NCBI GenBank assembly: GCA_050084985.1
Contig: JBITNC010000001.1
Location: 148,180,001 to 148,244,000 of the forward strand
Length of the DNA: 64,000 nt
From: Nageia nagi
Taxonomy: Eukaryota > Pinophyta
Direction: 5' to 3'
Shown here: piece by piece, positions 58,864-64,000 of the stretch
Numbering within the stretch: position 1 is the first letter of the stretch
How the letters are laid out: the number at the start of each line of letters is the position of its first letter
Translations under genes and position numbers: made by a program
Notes under the pieces: generated by a model
Seen by the model: only the letters and a program-made list of their open reading frames with translations
What the model was told of the DNA's origin: nothing
The model's database searches: none

Positions 58864-60169
58864 GGGAGATTTAAATATTCAAGTTATTTAATTGCTAATG
58901 ATGATGCATTAATGTTACATATCTTTACCATGATGCTTGTTGGTCAAGCAATGGATTAGTATAACAATCTACTAGAATATATCATTAGCTTATGTTCTCA
59001 ATTAGCAAATTTATTCTTGGAAAAATTTAAAATCAACATTAAAGATAAGACCTCCATTACCGATCTCACAAGGTTACAACAATTCCTTGATGAATCAATT
59101 ACTAATTTTATCTCATAATTGAGGGTAATATTAACAAGTATGCCTTATACTTTGCATCAAGAAGAATCGGTCAAACTATTTAGTCAGAGTTGTTTGAGAC
59201 CTATTGCTAGTGCATTATTGATCCAACAACATAAAACCTTTGAAGAAGCTATCTCTCAAATAGTCATAATTGAAAAACTTAAAATTCAAGATGGTGAGAT
59301 AAAAATTAAAAAATAAGAAGGTTATACTAAAAATAAAAATCAAATAGAAAAAATAAGTAAACAACTATCAGCTAATATGGTATCAATTGTTAAAGAAATG
59401 GAACCATGTCCACCTTAAAATGTAGAAAGAGATTTTAGACCTAAAAGAAAATTTACACCTTTATCATATCTCTTTATGATATTTTGAGAAATTAATGTGA
59501 CCATAAAATAATTACTCTTCCAAATATAAGGCTATAAAATCTTAAAATTAAAGAAAGTAGATGGTATAATAAAAATGAAGTTTTTCATTGCCATTATCAA
59601 AAGGGTCATGATACAGATAAATGCATAACATTAAAAAATATAGACCAAGATTTGATTGATAATGGAAAGTTAGAGGTTGATAATCCCATTTAAATTCTTA
59701 ATCAAAACATATGGATGTATCAAAACCTACTTCCACAACATCCAACTAATAATATTTCATTGCGTCCATGTGAAAATCAAGTGATAAACAAATGGAGTCA
59801 TGATAGTTCAACTCTCATAGGCATGATAAGTGTTGCTATAAGAGCCTAAGGATACATGGAGGAAACAATGTTACACCAGATAATCAACAAGATAAGGTTT
59901 ATGTACAACCTCACATACCTAAACTAGAAATTCCAAAAGATTTTGTAAAAGGAGCTCTACATTAGCAACTAAAAAACTCACAACTAAAAATATCTTTGTT
60001 TGAATTATTATAGCAATACAAAGATCATAGACATGCAATGAATCAATTATTATAAATAATTAAATTAGATATAAATTATCCTAAAAGTTTTTTAACCTTT
60101 GTGAAAAATATTAAAACAAGTCAAAAACCTACAATTGCTTTCTATGATAATGAAATAAAGCATTCGAAT
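58864..60169 (+). repeat. Array unit 4
   Basis: 1306 bp. Shares CCCATTTAAATTC and CATTGCGTCCATG with unit 3; private GATACATGGAGGAAAC. Confidence 0.95.
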
Positions 60170-61475
60170 GGGAGATTTAAATATTCAAGTTATTTAATTG
60201 CTAATGATGATGCATTAATGTTACATATCTTTACCATGATGCTTGTTGGTCAAGCAATGGATTAGTATAACAATCTACTAGAATATATCATTAGCTTATG
60301 TTCTCAATTAGCAAATTTATTCTTGGAAAAATTTAAAATCAACATTAAAGATAAGACCTCCATTACCGATCTCACAAGGTTACAACAATTCCTTGATGAA
60401 TCAATTACTAATTTTATCTCATAATTGAGGGTAATATTAACAAGTATGCCTTATACTTTGCATCAAGAAGAATCGGTCAAACTATTTAGTCAGAGTTGTT
60501 TGAGACCTATTGCTAGTGCATTATTGATCCAACAACATAAAACCTTTGAAGAAGCTATCTCTCAAATAGTCATAATTGAAAAACTTAAAATTCAAGATGG
60601 TGAGATAAAAATTAAAAAATAAGAAGGTTATACTAAAAATAAAAATCAAATAGAAAAAATAAGTAAACAACTATCAGCTAATATGGTATCAATTGTTAAA
60701 GAAATGGAACCATGTCCACCTTAAAATGTAGAAAGAGATTTTAGACCTAAAAGAAAATTTACACCTTTATCAATATCTCTTTATGATATTTTGAGAAATT
60801 AATGTGACCATAAAATAATTACTCTTCCAAATATAAGGCTATAAAATCTTAAAATTAAAGAAAGTAGATGGTATAATAAAAATGAAGTTTTTCATTGCCA
60901 TTATCAAAAGGGTCATGATACAGATAAATGCATAACATTAAAAAATATAGACCAAGATTTGATTGATAATGGAAAGTTAGAGGTTGATAATCCCATTTCA
61001 ATTCTTAATCAAAACATATGGATGTATCAAAACCTACTTCCACAACATCCAACTAATAATATTCCATTGCATCCATGTGAAAATCAAGTGATAAACAAAT
61101 GGAGTCATGATAGTTCAACTCTCATAGGCATGATAAGTGTTGCTATAAGAGCCTAAGGATACATAGGAGGAACAATGTTACACCATATAATCAACAAGAT
61201 AAGGTTTATGTACAACCTCACATACCTGAACTAGAAATTCCAAAAGATTTTGTAAAAGGAGCTCTACATTAGCAACTAAAAAACTCACAACTAAAAATAT
61301 CTTTGTTTGAATTATTATAGCAATACAAAGATCATAGACATGCAATGAATCAATTATTATAAATAATTAAATTAGATATAAATTATCCTAAAAATTTTTA
61401 ACCTTTGTGAAAAATATTAAAACAAGTCAAAAACCTACAATTGCTTTCTATGATAATGAAATAAAGCATTCGAAT
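60170..61475 (+). repeat. Array unit 5
   Basis: 1306 bp. Private ATTCCATTGCATCC, ACCTGAACTAG and one base fewer in CTAAAAATTTTTAACC. Shares GATAAGGTTTATG with units 3 and 4. Confidence 0.95.
60170..61475 (+). pseudogene. Gag content of one array unit (unit 5 as the type)
   Basis: One frame runs through GRFKYSSYLIAND, MLHIFTMMLVGQAMD, a TAG where Trp stands in the left-edge gag, YNNLLEYI, SQLANLFLEKFKINIKD, a TAA in place of Gln, then the 65-codon open part with MPYTLHQEESVKLFSQSCLR and EEAISQIVIIEKLKI. More TAA codons follow at likely Gln positions. The zinc knuckle near 60890-60930 reads CHYQKGHDTDKC, two residues shorter than in the left-edge gag. After RA-TAA near 61156 the frame shifts, and pre-protease sequence follows: IPKLEIPKDFVKGALH, LKNSQLKISLFELL, YKDHRHAMNQLL, TIAFYDNEIKHSN. 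No intact gag can be made. Confidence 0.88.
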
Positions 61476-62781
61476 GGGAGATTTAAATATTCAAGTTATT
61501 TAATTGGTAATGATGATGCATTAATGTTACATATCTTTACCATGATGCTTGTTGGTCAAGCAATGGATTAGTATAACAATCTACTAGAATATATCATTAG
61601 CTTATGTTCTCAATTAGCAAATTTATTCTTGGAAAAATTTAAAATCAACATTAAAGATAAGACCTCCATTACCGATCTCACAAGGTTACAACAATTCCTT
61701 GATGAATCAATTACTAATTTTATCTCATAATTGAGGGTAATATTAACAAGTATGCCTTATACTTTGCATCAAGAAGAATCGGTCAAACTATTTAGTCAGA
61801 GTTGTTTGAGACCTATTGCTAGTGCATTATTGATCCAACAACATAAAACCTTTGAAGAAGCTATCTCTCAAATAGTCATAATTGAAAAACTTAAAATTCA
61901 AGATGGTGAGATAAAAATTAAAAAATAAGAAGGTTATACTAAAAATAAAAATCAAATAGAAAAAATAAGTAAACAACTATCAGCTAATATGGTATCAATT
62001 GTTAAAGAAATGGAACCATGTCCACCTTAAAATGTAGAAAGAGATTTTAGACCTAAAAAAAATTTACACCTTTATCATATATCTCTTTATGATATTTTGA
62101 GAAATTAATGTGACCATAAAATAATTACTCTTCCAAATATAAGGCTATAAAATCTTAAAATTAAAGAAAGTAGATGGTATAATAAAAATGAATTTTTTCA
62201 TTGCCATTATCAAAAGGGTCATGATACAGATAAATGCATAACATTAAAAAATATAGACCGAGATTTGATTGATAATGGAAAGTTAGAGGTTGATAATCCC
62301 ATTTCAATTCTTAATCAAAACATATGGATGTATCAAAACCTACTTCCACAACATCCAACTAATAATATTTCATTGCATCCATGTGAAAATCAAGTGATAA
62401 ACAAATGGAGTCATGATAGTTCAACTCTCATAGGCATGATAAGTGTTGCTATAAGAGCCTAAGGATACATAGGAGGAACAATGTTACACCAATAATCAAC
62501 AAGATAAGTTTTATGTACAACCTCACATACCTAAACTAGAAATTCCAAAAGATTTTGTAAAAGGAGCTCTACATTAGCAACTAAAAAACTCACAACTAAA
62601 AATATCTTTGTTTGAATTATTATAGCAATACAAAGATCATAGACATGCAATGAATCAATTATTATAAATAATTAAATTAGATATAAATGATCCTAAAAGT
62701 TTTTTAACCTTTGTGAAAAATATTAAAACAAGTCAAAAACCGACAATTGCTTTCTATGATAATGAAATAAAGCATTCGAAT
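61476..62781 (+). repeat. Array unit 6
   Basis: 1306 bp. Private AATTGGTAATGATG and GAATTTTTTCATTG. Shares CACCAATAATCAAC with unit 7, and GACCGAGATTTG with units 1 and 7. Confidence 0.95.
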
Positions 62782-64000
62782 GGGAGATTTAAATATTCAA
62801 GCTATTTAATTGCTAATGATGATGCATTAATGTTACATATCTTTACCATGATGCTTGTTTGTCAAGCAATGGATTAGTATAACAATCTACTAGAATATAT
62901 CATTAGCTTATGTTCTCAATTAGCAAATTTATTCTTGGAAAAATTTAAAATCAACATTAAAGATAAGACCTCCATTACCGATCTCACAAGGTTACAACAA
63001 TTCCTTGATGAATCAATTACTAATTTTATCTCATAATTGAGGGTAATATTAACAAGTATGCCTTATACTTTGCATCAAGAAGAATCGGTCAAACTATTTA
63101 GTCAGAGTTGTTTGAGACCTATTGCTAGTGCATTATTGATCCAACAACATAAAACCTTTGAAGAAGCTATCTCTCAAATAGTCATAATTGAAAAACTTAA
63201 AATTCAAGATGGTGAGATAAAAATTAAAAAATAAGAAGGTTATACTAAAAATAAAAATCAAATAGAAAAAATAAGTAAACAACTATCAGCTAATATGGTA
63301 TCAATTGTTAAAGAAATGGAACCATGTCCACCTTAAAATGTAGAAAGAGATTTTAGACCTAAAATAAAATTTACACCTTTATCATAATCTCTTTATGATA
63401 TTTTGAGAAATTAATGTGACCATAAAATAATTACTCTTCCAAATATAAGGCTATAAAATCTTAAAATTAAAGAAAGTAGATGGTATAATAAAAATGAAGT
63501 TTTTTCATTGCCATTATCAAAAGGGTCATGATACAGATAAATGCATAACATTAAAAAATATAGACCGAGATTTGATTGATAATGGAAATTTAGAGGTTGA
63601 TAATCCCATTGCAATTCTTAATCAAAACATATGGATGTATCAAAACCTACTTTCACAACATCCAACTAATAATATTTCATTGCATCCATGTGAAAATCAA
63701 GTGATAAACAAATGCAGTCATGATAGTTCAACTCTCATAGGCATGATAAGTGTTGCTATAAGAGCCTAAGGATACATAGGAGGAACAATGTTACACCAAT
63801 AATCAACAAGATAAGTTTTATGTACAACCTCACATACCTAAACTAGAAATTCCAAAAGATTTTGTAAAAGGAGCTCTACATTAGCAACTAAAAAACTCAC
63901 AACTAAAAATATCTTTGTTTGAATTATTATAGCAATACAAAGATCATAGACATGCAATGAATCAATTATTATAAATAATTAAATTAGATATAAATGATCC
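62782..64000 (+). repeat. Array unit 7, partial, cut by the window end
   Basis: 1219 bp visible. Private TTGTTTGTCAAGC and an extra T in GTTTTTTCATTG that shifts the zinc-knuckle frame. Shares CCTAAAATAAAATTT with unit 1. Confidence 0.95.

Larger units (their letters stand above)
54949..64000 (+). repeat. Tandem array of a gag-derived unit of about 1305 bp, seven copies, runs off the right edge
   Basis: Junctions recur at GCATTCGAAT|GGGAGATTTAAA. Complete units: 54949, 56254, 57559, 58864, 60170 and 61476 (1305 or 1306 bp each); the seventh starts at 62782 and is cut at 64000. All are head to tail and nearly identical, differing by scattered substitutions and 1-2-bp indels. Each unit encodes, with stops, the capsid core, a zinc knuckle and a pre-protease region of a Ty3/gypsy element. 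No LTR, protease or RT lies within the array. Confidence 0.97.

Noticed and set aside
56509-63234. A conserved 65-residue ORF repeated six times in the array, like a multigene family
   Set aside because: It starts at TTG just after an in-frame TAA and is the longest stop-free part of a broken gag; frame sequence before and after aligns with gag.
55737-63769. A second conserved 65-residue ORF in the array (DNGKLEV...)
   Set aside because: It is the segment after the zinc knuckle of the same gag; it also lacks an ATG start of its own.
54949-64000. Stop codons read as Gln, an alternative genetic code
   Set aside because: TAG also replaces Trp, and indels break frames; the left-edge copy has normal Trp there. 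Decay explains it better.
54949-64000. CRISPR array
   Set aside because: Units are 1.3 kb, contiguous, without short repeat-spacer structure, and the context is eukaryotic.

Overview
The window looks like nuclear, transposon-dominated intergenic DNA from a land plant with a large genome. It is very AT-rich, almost every coding remnant belongs to a plant retroelement class (Ty3/gypsy chromovirus, Tat-like Ty3/gypsy, LINE, small LTR element), and a fragment of a plant PPR gene is present. The elements are old, carry many stops and are nested, which suggests a gymnosperm-type genome; that is inference. No intact multi-exon host gene, rRNA, tRNA or CRISPR array was seen.

Layout. 1-5.6 kb: the 5' part of a minus-strand Ty3/gypsy element (LTR, primer-binding site, very long gag) that runs off the left edge, with a PPR gene fragment in its leader. 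6.4-10.8 kb: a structurally complete, young, non-autonomous LTR element (321-bp LTRs, 5-bp target duplication TGAAT, PBS, PPT) with no pol, a captured piece of a host PA-domain gene and an acidic repeat ORF. 11.7-14.8 kb: LTR-like segments and a possible SINE. 14.8-20.5 kb: a complete minus-strand chromovirus (1.07-kb LTRs, target duplication TTTTA, PR-RT-RH-INT-chromodomain) that lacks most of gag. 20.6-45.4 kb: a LINE split by about 19 kb of Tat-like Ty3/gypsy sequence. Element A is truncated, and element B has LTR-like repeats of about 1.55 kb, an archaeal-type RNase H apparently upstream of RT, and a long extra ORF downstream of integrase. 45.6-46.9 kb: a small CpG-retaining island with a 107-codon minus-strand ORF, the best host-gene candidate. 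46.9-54.9 kb: AT-rich repeats and weak LTR-like debris.

54.95-64 kb (running off the right edge): a head-to-tail array of six complete and one partial units of about 1305 bp. Each unit is a piece of Ty3/gypsy gag up to the region before protease, from the same family as the gag at the left edge. The units are nearly identical and share the same in-frame stop codons, so a dead gag fragment was amplified into a satellite-like array. This is the most striking feature of the window.

The genes do not form a pathway; the relationships are those of nested and decaying mobile elements. In-frame stops are mostly TAA/TAG where Gln (CAA/CAG) or Trp (TGG) is expected, which fits C-to-T decay of methylated transposons. 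Boundaries and frames were read by eye; family names rest on recognised motifs, not database searches.
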